Positions 17,938 to 26,973 of a DNA stretch of 61,682 nucleotides are shown here, piece after piece; position 1 is the first letter of the stretch, and every line of letters begins with the position of its first letter. The stretch is from NCBI GenBank assembly GCA_024650045.1, contig JANKMU010000010.1:1-61682 (forward strand), given 5' to 3'. The stretch comes from Mycoplasmatota bacterium. GTDB taxonomy: Bacteria; Bacillota_I; Bacilli_A; Acholeplasmatales; Acholeplasmataceae. Made by a program: the position numbers and the translations under genes. Below the pieces are notes generated by a model, which saw nothing but the letters and a program-made list of their open reading frames with translations, ran no database searches and was not told where the DNA came from.

Positions 17938-19299
17938 ATGAAATCCATAGACTTAACACAAGGGGATATTTTAAAACATATCAAACGAGTATCGATTCCA
18001 GCATCGATTGGCTTTTTATTTAATACACTATTCAATGTTGTTGATACATATTATGCTGGACAGTTATCAAGTGATGCTTTAGCTGGTTTAACATTATCTT
18101 TTCCTATATTTTTTATAGTCATTGCTTTAAGTTCTGGTTTAGGAAGTGGAACAACTGCTTTAGCCTCTATTGCTCTTGGCAAAAAAGATCCCAAGTATTT
18201 TCATAATCTAGCAAGAAACGCATTATTCTTATCATGTATTGTAAGTGCTATAATCTCTATATTTGCTCCAATGATTACAATACCATTATTTCAGTTATCT
18301 GGTGTATCAGGTGAGCCTTTACGTTTAGGGGTTTCATATACCAATACCATTTTTTATGGTAGTATATTTTTCATCTTCAATTTTACACTTAATGGACTAC
18401 TCAACGCTCAAGGCGATACAAAATCTTTTAGAAACTTTTTAATTGTTGGCTTCTTCTTAAATCTAATATTAGATCCATTGTTTATTTATGGTTGGTTTGG
18501 TTTACCCGAGTTAGGTTTTAGAGGTATTGCTTTCGCTACAGTATTTGTTCAATTTATCGGAACTGTTTACTTATCGCTTCGATTAGTTAAATCATCTGAA
18601 TTTTTTGTTAACATATTTAAACAAGCCAAAATCAATTTTAACATTATTGTTGATATACTAAAACAAGGTGTGCCAGCATCATTAAACATGGCAACCATTG
18701 CTTTAGGTGTATTTGTTATTAATTATTTTGTCGTAAGATACGGTGGAGCGGATGCTGCAGCTGGATTCGGTGCTGCATTACGCATCGAGCAACTCGCCTT
18801 ATTACCTGCGCTTGGTCTCAATGTTGCTACATTAACCATTGTTGGTCAAAACTTTGGTGCTAGTCAATATGAACGTATTGTTGAGGTTAGAAAAAAAGCA
18901 ATTCTTATAGGCATATCAATCATGACCGTAGGAATTATTGTTATTTATCCTTTAGCACCAATACTAGTAGGACTATTTTCTGATAGTGCAGATGTTATCA
19001 ATTATGGTTCTGGATACTTAAGAGTTGAAGTCTTCGCTTTCTTTACATATATATTTTTGAATATCAATATCTCGCTATTACAGGGTATTAAGAAACCCTT
19101 TTTTGCAATCATTATAGGTGTATTTAGACAAATCCTTCCGATTGCGTTATTCTACTATCTAGGAACAACACTTAATATGGGTGTTCATGGTGTTTGGTGG
19201 GGTATTGTTATTATTAACTGGTTAGCAGTCATTATTGTTTTATTCTATACATCTTATGAACTCAAGAAATTAAAAAAGACACTCAAAGTGTCTTACTAA
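17938..19299 (+). CDS. MATE-family multidrug/toxin efflux protein
   Basis: 453 residues, about 12 membrane helices in two similar halves, starting with the usual ILKHIKRVSIPASIGFLFNTLFNVVDTYYAGQL segment in which the family's first helix and VDTYYAG motif are seen. It exports cationic drugs or metabolites using a Na+ or H+ gradient. GTGAGG precedes the ATG. The last codons contain an inverted repeat that works as the terminator of the genes on the other strand. Confidence 0.9.
   Translation: MKSIDLTQGDILKHIKRVSIPASIGFLFNTLFNVVDTYYAGQLSSDALAGLTLSFPIFFIVIALSSGLGSGTTALASIALGKKDPKYFHNLARNALFLSCIVSAIISIFAPMITIPLFQLSGVSGEPLRLGVSYTNTIFYGSIFFIFNFTLNGLLNAQGDTKSFRNFLIVGFFLNLILDPLFIYGWFGLPELGFRGIAFATVFVQFIGTVYLSLRLVKSSEFFVNIFKQAKINFNIIVDILKQGVPASLNMATIALGVFVINYFVVRYGGADAAAGFGAALRIEQLALLPALGLNVATLTIVGQNFGASQYERIVEVRKKAILIGISIMTVGIIVIYPLAPILVGLFSDSADVINYGSGYLRVEVFAFFTYIFLNINISLLQGIKKPFFAIIIGVFRQILPIALFYYLGTTLNMGVHGVWWGIVIINWLAVIIVLFYTSYELKKLKKTLKVSY
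19271..19294 (-). terminator. Terminator embedded in the 3' end of the MATE gene
   Basis: AAGACACT (19276-19283) pairs with AGTGTCTT (19287-19294). On the minus strand the stem is followed by TTTTTTAATTT. It serves the minus-strand transcript ending at 19345, so the two genes overlap at their 3' ends. Confidence 0.75.
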
Positions 19300-19344
19300 A
19301 AACCAATTAATAGCAATATCTTTATATGATTTTCTAATATGTAT

Positions 19345-19851
19345 TTACACAGTCTGTACGATGAAAAATAGATAAAACGGTAAAAACAACATAACTTGAA
19401 CAATGACATAAAACAAGAAAGTATAAATACTTGATAAGATAATAGAATCATTAATCATTTCAATAAATAGAGATGGTAGGTAGATAATCAATACAGCGAT
19501 CACTGTTATTATCAAATAGTTCATATAATCTATAAATGTGTAAACATAATCGTTAAAAACTGAAGAGATCGATGTATACAATACGTTAATTACAAAGTAT
19601 CCTAGAAACAAAAAATAATAAGGGCGAACATGATCTTCATTTATGATTGATTGTTTATCTCTTTTATATCTATGCAGCTTAAATAACACAAAAAGCATGC
19701 TAATAAGTGAAAAATAAATAAGGGATCTCCATATAAAATCTACGGGGATCCATGATATTAATAGCAACCTACTATTATATAACAAGATATATAATAAAAC
19801 GGATGAAACAACAATTAATGACTCAACAACATGTTTTTTAGTTTGTTGCAT
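19345..19851 (-). CDS. Membrane protein of unknown function
   Basis: 168 residues with four or five hydrophobic helices (about 12-30, 37-58, 78-98, 107-127 and 135-163). A GGAGAG site precedes the ATG. It follows the 100-residue gene by 23 bp on the same strand and probably shares its transcript. No family recognised. Confidence 0.55.
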   Translation of the reverse strand: MQQTKKHVVESLIVVSSVLLYILLYNSRLLLISWIPVDFIWRSLIYFSLISMLFVLFKLHRYKRDKQSIINEDHVRPYYFLFLGYFVINVLYTSISSVFNDYVYTFIDYMNYLIITVIAVLIIYLPSLFIEMINDSIILSSIYTFLFYVIVQVMLFLPFYLFFIVQTV

Positions 19852-19874
19852 TTAATCTCTCCTATATATTGAGT

Positions 19875-20177
19875 TTATTCTTTTACAATCTCTAAAGCAC
19901 ATAAACTATCATTGAGTTCTTTGAAATATAAGTTTTTCTCTTCTTCTAATTTATTATAGACCCATTGAATTAACTCTTGATCATATATAACATTCGCATA
20001 AACTTCCTTAAAATCAGGATGCTTAAGCTCATAAGAAATTAATAATTTATTTGTATCTTGGATATCCCTAACTTTAGGTGTATCCTTTTTTACTAATGTA
20101 TAATAATGATTCGACTTTTCAACAACACTCAAAAAGCCTTCTGTATCTTGAAACTTAAACTTAACTATTTTCTTCAT
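19875..20177 (-). CDS. Small soluble protein of unknown function
   Basis: 100 residues from the ATG at 20177. GGAGG lies eight bases upstream, which rules out the in-frame TTG at 20195 because that codon precedes the ribosome site. The sequence is charged, alpha/beta, without membrane segments or Cys pairs. Not recognised. First gene of a two-gene unit with the membrane protein at 19345. Confidence 0.55.
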   Translation of the reverse strand: MKKIVKFKFQDTEGFLSVVEKSNHYYTLVKKDTPKVRDIQDTNKLLISYELKHPDFKEVYANVIYDQELIQWVYNKLEEEKNLYFKELNDSLCALEIVKE

Positions 20178-20269
20178 TACCTTTTCCTCCATCAATACTT
20201 CTTACGTAAATTATAGCATAGATAGAATGATTACTTTGTGTATCTACAACGAACTAAGACAATTTTACA

Positions 20270-20308
20270 ACAAAACCGATAGAGCAATCCACAGATGCTC
20301 TACCGGTT
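20270..20308 (-). terminator. Terminator after the RCC1-repeat gene
   Basis: AACCG-x-TAGAGCA pairs with TGCTCTA-x-CGGTT around a nine-base loop (one mismatch). On the minus strand a T-rich stretch follows. It lies about 30 bp after the gene ending at 20340. Confidence 0.7.
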
Positions 20309-20339
20309 AAGTAGTGAATACAGATTATCAGGTGATAAA

Positions 20340-22019
20340 TTAGTCATGTCCTCCATATAATATCAAATCTTGAGCTGGCATATGTATATAATCAGATATA
20401 ATAGTCATCTCTTTATCCAAGTACCACATATTGAAATCATTTACAATTGAATAGTCAATCTTAGTTCCCCAAACTAAATCTTCTTGGTGAGCTAATGTCC
20501 ATGACTCATAGAAGGTCGCATCAACAGGTTTATGACGGTCAAACGTGTCATTCAAACTTAAAAGACCATACTGGTTTCTACCATGAACGAAAAGTCTATT
20601 TTCTGTTGTGAATACATAGGTTGCGAAATGTCTCATAATATTCGCTGTATACTCAACGTATTCACCTTCATTAAGATCATATCTTTCTGTAATATCAATA
20701 GGATAGGATGATGTCCAGGTAGTTCCATCCCCAAGTTGTCCATTTCTATTGTCTCCCCACATAAAGACTCTATGCTGTGAAGTTATGACAATAGTTTGGA
20801 ACCCCGAAGCCCTAACCCAAGTAACAAACTCATCTTGATTAAGAGGAATTATTGGATTTACACAAATTGGCCATGGATTATAATATGGTGCTAAATAACC
20901 AATTTGTCCACGACCGTTCCATCCCATAGCAATGACACGGTGATGTGATGTTAAAAGCATGTTATGATGTACACCAGCGGTGATTTGGATTAATGTTTCA
21001 TCGGGTTCAAGACCTAGATTGGCAGTGACATCTACTGGGTATGGGCGATTCGATCGAGTTCCATCACCAACAGATCCATCATAGTTATATCCCCAACCGA
21101 AGAATCGCTTATAATTCGATAGTGCCATGATATTCCCCCAAGCACCAACAACTTCTACAAGATACTCTCCATCCTGAAGTCCAAAGTTAGCAGTAATATC
21201 TACTGGTAAAATTTGATCATACCATGTACCGTTACCAATTTGTCCACGCATACCCCACCCCCAAGACAACACATGGTGATTTGAAGTAAGAACCATTGAG
21301 TGATTTGATGAGAGTGAAATTAAAGTCGCATGCTCATTTACTTCTAATCCTAAAAATGGTGTTATATCTAAAGGTAAAGCTTGATTGGTTCTTGTTCCAT
21401 TACCAATTTGTCCATAGCGGTTATATCCCCAAGTAAAGACACGATGATTAGATGATAAAGCCATTAGATGTGAATCCCCTGTTGAAATATCAACAATCAT
21501 TTCTCCTTCATCTAAATCAAAAAATGATGTCACATTTTCAGGAAGTAAGCGATTAGCAAATATACCATTAGCTAATTGTCCCTCAAGTCCGAATCCCCAA
21601 GTGAATACTTCGCCTTGAGGTCCTAGTGCGACTCCGTGGTGCGCACCTCCTAACAATTTTTTAAGTTTGCCACTTCTAATCAAAAAAGATAACTGATAGG
21701 ATGGTAATACCCACTCATCGGATAATTTACCAGTATTTACGTAATTAACGACATGAATTAAATCTTGCATTGGCATTTGTAATGCTTGTTCTAATGTTGC
21801 TATGTTGAGATCCTCAGAAACAATCAATGCCAAGCGCATATGCTGTGTATTTACCCCATATGTCTTCGCAAGCTTGGTGACTTCTCTCATATCATGTGTA
21901 CTAGAAAATATTCCTATTGGGTGAGCTTGTTTATCTGCCTTTGCAGAAACTGAAAAAGAACTAGATGCGCTAAAAATAACAAGGATACAAAGAAGTAAAG
22001 TTAATACTATTTTTTTCAT
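20340..22019 (-). CDS. Secreted RCC1-like beta-propeller protein
   Basis: 559 residues from the ATG at 22019, chosen because AAGGGG precedes it; eight extra residues upstream lack a ribosome site. It begins with a signal peptide (MKKIVLTLLLCILVIF...) with a likely cleavage after AKA. About seven RCC1-type repeats of roughly 50 residues follow, with cores such as VFTWGYNRYGQIGNGT, enough for one propeller blade ring. It has no lipobox or anchor, so it is probably released or held by partners. RCC1 repeats bind proteins; in bacteria such secreted copies are of unknown role. Single gene with its own terminator. Confidence 0.82.
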   Translation of the reverse strand: MKKIVLTLLLCILVIFSASSSFSVSAKADKQAHPIGIFSSTHDMREVTKLAKTYGVNTQHMRLALIVSEDLNIATLEQALQMPMQDLIHVVNYVNTGKLSDEWVLPSYQLSFLIRSGKLKKLLGGAHHGVALGPQGEVFTWGFGLEGQLANGIFANRLLPENVTSFFDLDEGEMIVDISTGDSHLMALSSNHRVFTWGYNRYGQIGNGTRTNQALPLDITPFLGLEVNEHATLISLSSNHSMVLTSNHHVLSWGWGMRGQIGNGTWYDQILPVDITANFGLQDGEYLVEVVGAWGNIMALSNYKRFFGWGYNYDGSVGDGTRSNRPYPVDVTANLGLEPDETLIQITAGVHHNMLLTSHHRVIAMGWNGRGQIGYLAPYYNPWPICVNPIIPLNQDEFVTWVRASGFQTIVITSQHRVFMWGDNRNGQLGDGTTWTSSYPIDITERYDLNEGEYVEYTANIMRHFATYVFTTENRLFVHGRNQYGLLSLNDTFDRHKPVDATFYESWTLAHQEDLVWGTKIDYSIVNDFNMWYLDKEMTIISDYIHMPAQDLILYGGHD

Positions 22020-22078
22020 TTTCAATACCCCTTCTTGATGCATAAATAATTTAGACTCCTTTCTTTAGAATATGAAAA

Positions 22079-22132
22079 ATGAGCCCTATACATGGATGCT
22101 CATTTTTTTAATGTAAACGTATCGCTGTTTAC
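22079..22132 (-). promoter_or_regulatory. Hairpin and operator-like palindrome ahead of the RCC1 gene
   Basis: The 520-bp gap 22020-22539 has no convincing gene. It holds an ATGAGC/GCTCAT hairpin flanked by A- and T-runs (about 22079-22110), then GTAAAC (22113-22118) and GTTTAC (22127-22132), an interrupted palindrome resembling LacI-family operators. Further right is an AT dinucleotide stretch near 22310-22328 and the AAAAGGGG ribosome site of the next gene. Promoters for both divergent genes must lie here; none is clear enough to place. Confidence 0.4.
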
Positions 22133-22539
22133 CTTCTTTATATCAAATTTAATCTGTAATGTCAATATAATGCAATAAATTATTAACACTGCAAGCATAT
22201 CTGTTTACTAGAATTAAAACTTTGTGATACTCGGTTATATGATTTTCGATTGAAAAAACAAGCAAGATATTCATTATTGAGATGCACCAATGACATCGAG
22301 AGTTCTTATTATATATATATAAATATATGTCACATAGATATTACAAAATGTTTTCAATATTATACTTACATATCATATGTGATACAATGTAGACAAAGAT
22401 ATTTGACTTAGATATCAAAGAACTTTACACCGATAGATGACATAATCATGCATATGCTTATTGAGTATTAAAAGAGGTTTGTTAGTATAAGTAGAGATAA
22501 GTGCTAAATTAAAGCTATCAACAAAAGGGGAGAAAAAAT

Positions 22540-25227
22540 ATGAAGAATTTGTTCAAGAAATCATGGTTTATTGGAACATTAATTATTGGCTTAATTGTTA
22601 TCGTTTTTTTCATTAATTTATGGATTATGTCATTAAAATTGACACAACCCTATGAAGATGATAATTTTTGGTCATTAGCAAGCAACTTAGCTCAGGGGGA
22701 TTATGTTAATATTTTCGCCTTCATTTTGACTCTGGTGTTTTATATTTCTATTGTTCCTGTATTGTTATCTGGTTTAAGTTTCTTCAAGAAAAACAGTTGG
22801 GGCTTTATAATTGCTGTGACATATTTTCTAGGATTTGCTACTACATTAATCGTTTTCCAATCCGCTTTTAATTATATGTCTGCATTTGCAATAGTCTTAA
22901 TTGTTTTTAACATTATCTTTATGATGGGTACCTTTGTCTTAATTATATTTAGAAAAAGAACTCTGGATGTCACAAAAGACCAACAAGAAAATGAAAACAC
23001 ACTCAATCTAGAACAAACTAAACTTCCATTGAATGTATTAATTATCGATATCGTTTCAATCCTTGTATTTTTGACAACATTTTTTATTCCGCTATATGCA
23101 ATCGTTGAATTTCAGTCTGTTACAAATGCAACCATTATTCATGTTTTGTTATATGGAGATACAAGTATTGAACTTATCACCTACTTCCTAATCAATTTCA
23201 CTATCTTTTTAGGTATATTCTTATACTTTGCTAGTTGTATATCTAGTTATTTCTTTGACAAAGAGCTATTTATCAATAAATCAAAAGCTTTGATTGCTTC
23301 TACTTTTATAGCAACATTATTATTTTTCCTGACAGGATTAGCGCTATACATGTATTACACACTTGATGGTGAGATTGCACAAACAGTTTCGTTTATCCCA
23401 CTTTCAATGATGGGTGTCGTTGTTTTCATATATGCTGTTTTTAAGGGTCAATATAATGCCTTAATTCAAAAATCTTATGTGGATACAAAAGCTAAGTATG
23501 CTGAAATAGAACCACTGATATATGTTTTCATATTGACAGCAGTTACTGTATTGATGTTGTTCCTTAAGCTTATTAAAATTAGAATTACCTCTGGTCTTAG
23601 TACATACTTCGTTGATTTAACAGGTATTGATATTTTAAGAGACTATGCACTATTAGATCCTGGTTACCGTATTATTGCATACATTCTTGTTGTAATGCTT
23701 ATTTCTATTGGTCTTTGTTTGATTATTGCTGTAGCTAGTTATTTATCTAAGTATAAGTATTTTAATTCCGTTGTTAAATTTGCAACAGCAACCAATGTTT
23801 TCTTTGTATTTATCATCGCTATATCAGGATACTACTTCCAAATTGCAAAAGAAATCAACCAAGTTGTTATATTAGATATATTTAGTTTATACGGGATTAA
23901 TTTGCCCAATCTGATTGATTATAATTACTCAATCAGTACCGATGCTATTTATGCCTTAATCGCATCTGTCTTTGTATTAATCATCATGTTTGTAAGAAAA
24001 GCATTTGATAGAGATGAAATGAGTTTAGTAGAGGGTAATGTTTTACCTTTAAATGGACAAGCAGATTCAAGTGGAGCATCATCACTAAGTGATATAGAAG
24101 ATGAGATTGATCATGAATTTGATCCATGTCCAGCATTTACTGAACTAGACTCAAAAGTTGATCTGTTTAAACAAGAATTAGATAAGCGAAAAGTACTCAA
24201 AACAACTGAAAAAACACTTAATGATCTTGTTCATTTTATCGTAGAATATGCGAGAAACTCAAGACTTCATCTATCTTATACACCTGAACATATAGCGGCT
24301 TTCGTTGCAGGCTTAGGCGCAAGCAAACTATCAATTCTACAAGGTATGTCCGGAACAGGAAAAACCAGTTTACCTAAGATTTTTTCAGAGGCTATATATG
24401 GTAATTGTGACATTATAGAAGTTGAATCTTCATGGAAAGATAAAAATGAATTATTAGGATATTATAACGAGTTTTCAATGAAATATACACCTAAAAAATT
24501 CACATTAGCATTATATAAAGCAGCACTTAATCAAGAGATTGTTACCTTTATACTTCTTGATGAAATGAATCTATCTAGAATCGAGTATTATTTCTCAGAT
24601 TTTCTATCACTGATGGAAAATGAGGAGAATCAAAGAGAAATCAAATTGATTAATATTAAACTCAATAGAAAAGATAAGGAACAAGAAATTGAATACTTAG
24701 CTTTAGATCATGGGCATACATTAAAAGTTCCACCAAATGTTTGGTTTATCGGTACAGCAAATCGTGATGAATCAACATTTGTGATCTCAGATAAAGTATA
24801 TGACCGTTCTCATACGATGAACTTTACTAAGCGTGCTCCTAAAGTTAGAAACTACTCAAGCCCTATTTCAAGGCAATATTATGATTATGAAACGATTAAC
24901 AAACTATTTACTGAAGCAAAACAAAAAGGTAATTTCGATGCTGAAAGCAACGAACTTATTAAAAGTGTTGAGGCATTACTTGAACCATATAATATTTCAT
25001 TTGGGAATCGTATCTTAAAACAAATCGAAGATTTTGTTAATATTTATAAAGAGTGTTTTTCAAATGAAGATGTAGAAAATGAAGCGATTGAAAAGATTTT
25101 ATTAAGTAAGGTAGTTGCTAAACTTGAAGTTAAAGCGATTGATGACAAAGAAAAACTTGAAATGGAATTTGAAAAACTGAACTTAAATCAATGTGCTGAC
25201 TTTATTAGACGTCTTGATAATGAATAA
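22540..25227 (+). CDS. Polytopic membrane protein with C-terminal McrB-like AAA+ ATPase
   Basis: 895 residues. The first 490 or so contain about 12 membrane helices (for example 10-30, 57-79, 88-107, 113-136, 166-188, 217-237, 250-272, 376-401 and 468-486). An acidic linker (about 510-545) leads to an AAA+ domain of the McrB/GTPase-like clade: Walker A GMSGTGKT (602-609), Walker B ILLDE (Asp674, Glu675), GTANRDES (738-745) and DKVYDR (751-756). Known McrB proteins are soluble with DNA-binding N-termini; here that part is replaced by a membrane domain. The stop overlaps the next gene, a DUF2357/McrC-like partner, by 8 bp. Probably the motor of a membrane-bound defence or stress complex; that role is inferred. 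Confidence 0.85.
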   Translation: MKNLFKKSWFIGTLIIGLIVIVFFINLWIMSLKLTQPYEDDNFWSLASNLAQGDYVNIFAFILTLVFYISIVPVLLSGLSFFKKNSWGFIIAVTYFLGFATTLIVFQSAFNYMSAFAIVLIVFNIIFMMGTFVLIIFRKRTLDVTKDQQENENTLNLEQTKLPLNVLIIDIVSILVFLTTFFIPLYAIVEFQSVTNATIIHVLLYGDTSIELITYFLINFTIFLGIFLYFASCISSYFFDKELFINKSKALIASTFIATLLFFLTGLALYMYYTLDGEIAQTVSFIPLSMMGVVVFIYAVFKGQYNALIQKSYVDTKAKYAEIEPLIYVFILTAVTVLMLFLKLIKIRITSGLSTYFVDLTGIDILRDYALLDPGYRIIAYILVVMLISIGLCLIIAVASYLSKYKYFNSVVKFATATNVFFVFIIAISGYYFQIAKEINQVVILDIFSLYGINLPNLIDYNYSISTDAIYALIASVFVLIIMFVRKAFDRDEMSLVEGNVLPLNGQADSSGASSLSDIEDEIDHEFDPCPAFTELDSKVDLFKQELDKRKVLKTTEKTLNDLVHFIVEYARNSRLHLSYTPEHIAAFVAGLGASKLSILQGMSGTGKTSLPKIFSEAIYGNCDIIEVESSWKDKNELLGYYNEFSMKYTPKKFTLALYKAALNQEIVTFILLDEMNLSRIEYYFSDFLSLMENEENQREIKLINIKLNRKDKEQEIEYLALDHGHTLKVPPNVWFIGTANRDESTFVISDKVYDRSHTMNFTKRAPKVRNYSSPISRQYYDYETINKLFTEAKQKGNFDAESNELIKSVEALLEPYNISFGNRILKQIEDFVNIYKECFSNEDVENEAIEKILLSKVVAKLEVKAIDDKEKLEMEFEKLNLNQCADFIRRLDNE

Positions 25228-26776
25228 AAACATTAACAAATCAAGGTTAGAGGAATATAATCGCTTCTCTTCACTTTTAGAAGGTATTCAAGAGTTTGTC
25301 AAAAAGCACCAAATCATATCTTATATTGAATTTGATTACTATGTCGTTCATGATATGACATTATTTTCAATTGAACCAGACTTTGATTTTGAAAAGTTAA
25401 ATGAAAAGATTCAACGTATCAAAAAATCAACTTCAGCAATTAAAAGAATATTCAATAAACCAATCATTGTTTTAAAGGATTCTGATGATGTGTTACCAGT
25501 TGAAAATGCACGTGTTATTAACCAAAACACTTTGTTGCATTTAGCTAATCATGGTCAATATGTATCAAATATAACAAAAAAAGGCATTAAGCCTAGAAAA
25601 TTACTAACAAGAATCTATGAAGATGATTATAGTATTTATGAAAATGTTATCTTCTGTAATTTTATTGATGAAATCCTATCTATCATTAAGAAAAATAGAA
25701 GAACATTAAATAGTCTATTATATGCTAGTAACATTATGAGTTTTAACTTGCTAGAAAAAACGAATCATTTGAATTACTTTTTAGCTTTAGGTAAACTACA
25801 TACTGGTTATATTAGAGACTTTAGTCAATATTTTAATTTATCTAAAGAAATGCTAAATGAACTATCATTGATCAGCTATGCGATTAATCCGAGGTTAAAA
25901 AAACCTATTTATCGTAAAAACATCAATCGAAACAGACATTTAACACTTAAAAAAACCAATATCTTTTTGATGCAAAAAGATTATCATTTGGTTTATATAA
26001 CATATAAGTACTTATTAAGTAATCAAACTAAAGTCGAAACAGATGAATCATCTATTGATTTTGATTCTATGAAAGAAAATTATATGATGTATGTTCAATT
26101 GCTTACAATTTTCTCAGTTGGACACTTTAACTTTGAAATTGATCCTCAATTTAAAATGAATTTGAGATCTCTAGATATTACTTTTATATTTAAAAAATGG
26201 AAATTGGAAATCTTTAATACAAACAAAAAGGAAATATTACTTCATTTTAAAAAAGATAAAACTTATAAAATCATACTCATTGTTAATGAAAACAATGTCA
26301 AAGCATTCAATTATTATAAAAAGAATTATGATGTTGATGAAGTTATTATTGTCAATCAATTTGATGAAGGTTATATTGATAGAGATGATGTCCATATCAG
26401 TATGGAAGATATTGATTCTTTTAGAAGAATTCAACAAATCGTTCTTAGAGGCATGATCTATTCTGATACTAAAAGAGATGTATGTCCGTTCTGTGGTGGA
26501 AAACTTCATAAAGATCCTTATCATAATTTTTATCAATGTCATGAATGCATGACACAGATTAAGGAGCGTGTTTGTGATGTAACTGATAAGTCGTTTTTCT
26601 ATACCGATATTGCTCACCATAAAAGTTATGTGGCTAGCAAATCTAGTTTTAAGCATGATGAAGACTGGTACTATGAAAAACAAGTTGAGTCTTTAATGTA
26701 TTTTAGAAATATCACTAAGATTAATCATAGTGGTGAAGTCATTTGTCCATATTGTAATAAAATACATAAAAGCTAG
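25220..26776 (+). CDS. DUF2357/McrC-like protein with zinc-ribbon C-terminus
   Basis: 518 residues from the ATG at 25220, which overlaps the ATPase gene by 8 bp; a longer start at 25193 has no ribosome site either. The segment RKLLTRIYEDDYSIYENVIF (about 126-145) matches the DUF2357 region shared by McrC relatives. In the nuclease position, LRSLDITFIFKKWKLEIFN (about 315-333) keeps the strand pattern but I see no D/E-x-K triad, so nuclease activity may be lost. The C-terminus adds CPFC (422-425), CHEC (440-443) and CPYC (509-512), probable zinc ribbons. Partner of the membrane AAA+ protein upstream; a strong terminator follows. Confidence 0.75.
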   Translation: MNKNINKSRLEEYNRFSSLLEGIQEFVKKHQIISYIEFDYYVVHDMTLFSIEPDFDFEKLNEKIQRIKKSTSAIKRIFNKPIIVLKDSDDVLPVENARVINQNTLLHLANHGQYVSNITKKGIKPRKLLTRIYEDDYSIYENVIFCNFIDEILSIIKKNRRTLNSLLYASNIMSFNLLEKTNHLNYFLALGKLHTGYIRDFSQYFNLSKEMLNELSLISYAINPRLKKPIYRKNINRNRHLTLKKTNIFLMQKDYHLVYITYKYLLSNQTKVETDESSIDFDSMKENYMMYVQLLTIFSVGHFNFEIDPQFKMNLRSLDITFIFKKWKLEIFNTNKKEILLHFKKDKTYKIILIVNENNVKAFNYYKKNYDVDEVIIVNQFDEGYIDRDDVHISMEDIDSFRRIQQIVLRGMIYSDTKRDVCPFCGGKLHKDPYHNFYQCHECMTQIKERVCDVTDKSFFYTDIAHHKSYVASKSSFKHDEDWYYEKQVESLMYFRNITKINHSGEVICPYCNKIHKS

Positions 26777-26796
26777 GTTTAATTAAGTTAATCCGT

Positions 26797-26832
26797 AAAA
26801 AGGGTTTATTCGTTTGAATAAGCCCTTTTTCA
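26797..26832 (+). terminator. Rho-independent terminator of the McrBC-like pair
   Basis: AAAAAGGGTTTATTC (26797-26811) pairs with GAATAAGCCCTTTTT (26816-26830) with one G-T pair. Confidence 0.9.
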
Positions 26833-26922
26833 TATGATTGACAAATAGATAGTAAGACTATGTGCTCTTCGTTCGTTGTATCAATAGTATCTCTATCTAT
26901 AAAATCTAATGAAAAAAGATAG

Positions 26923-26953
26923 AAAAAAAGCTTAACCTAAGTTAGGAAAGCTT
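26923..26953 (-). terminator. Terminator after the ABC-F gene
   Basis: On the minus strand AAGCTT-T-CCTAA pairs with TTAGG-T-TAAGCTT around a one- to three-base turn, then a run of T. It lies about 20 bp after the gene ending at 26974. Confidence 0.7.
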
Positions 26954-26973
26954 CACATATATGTTGATTTTTT

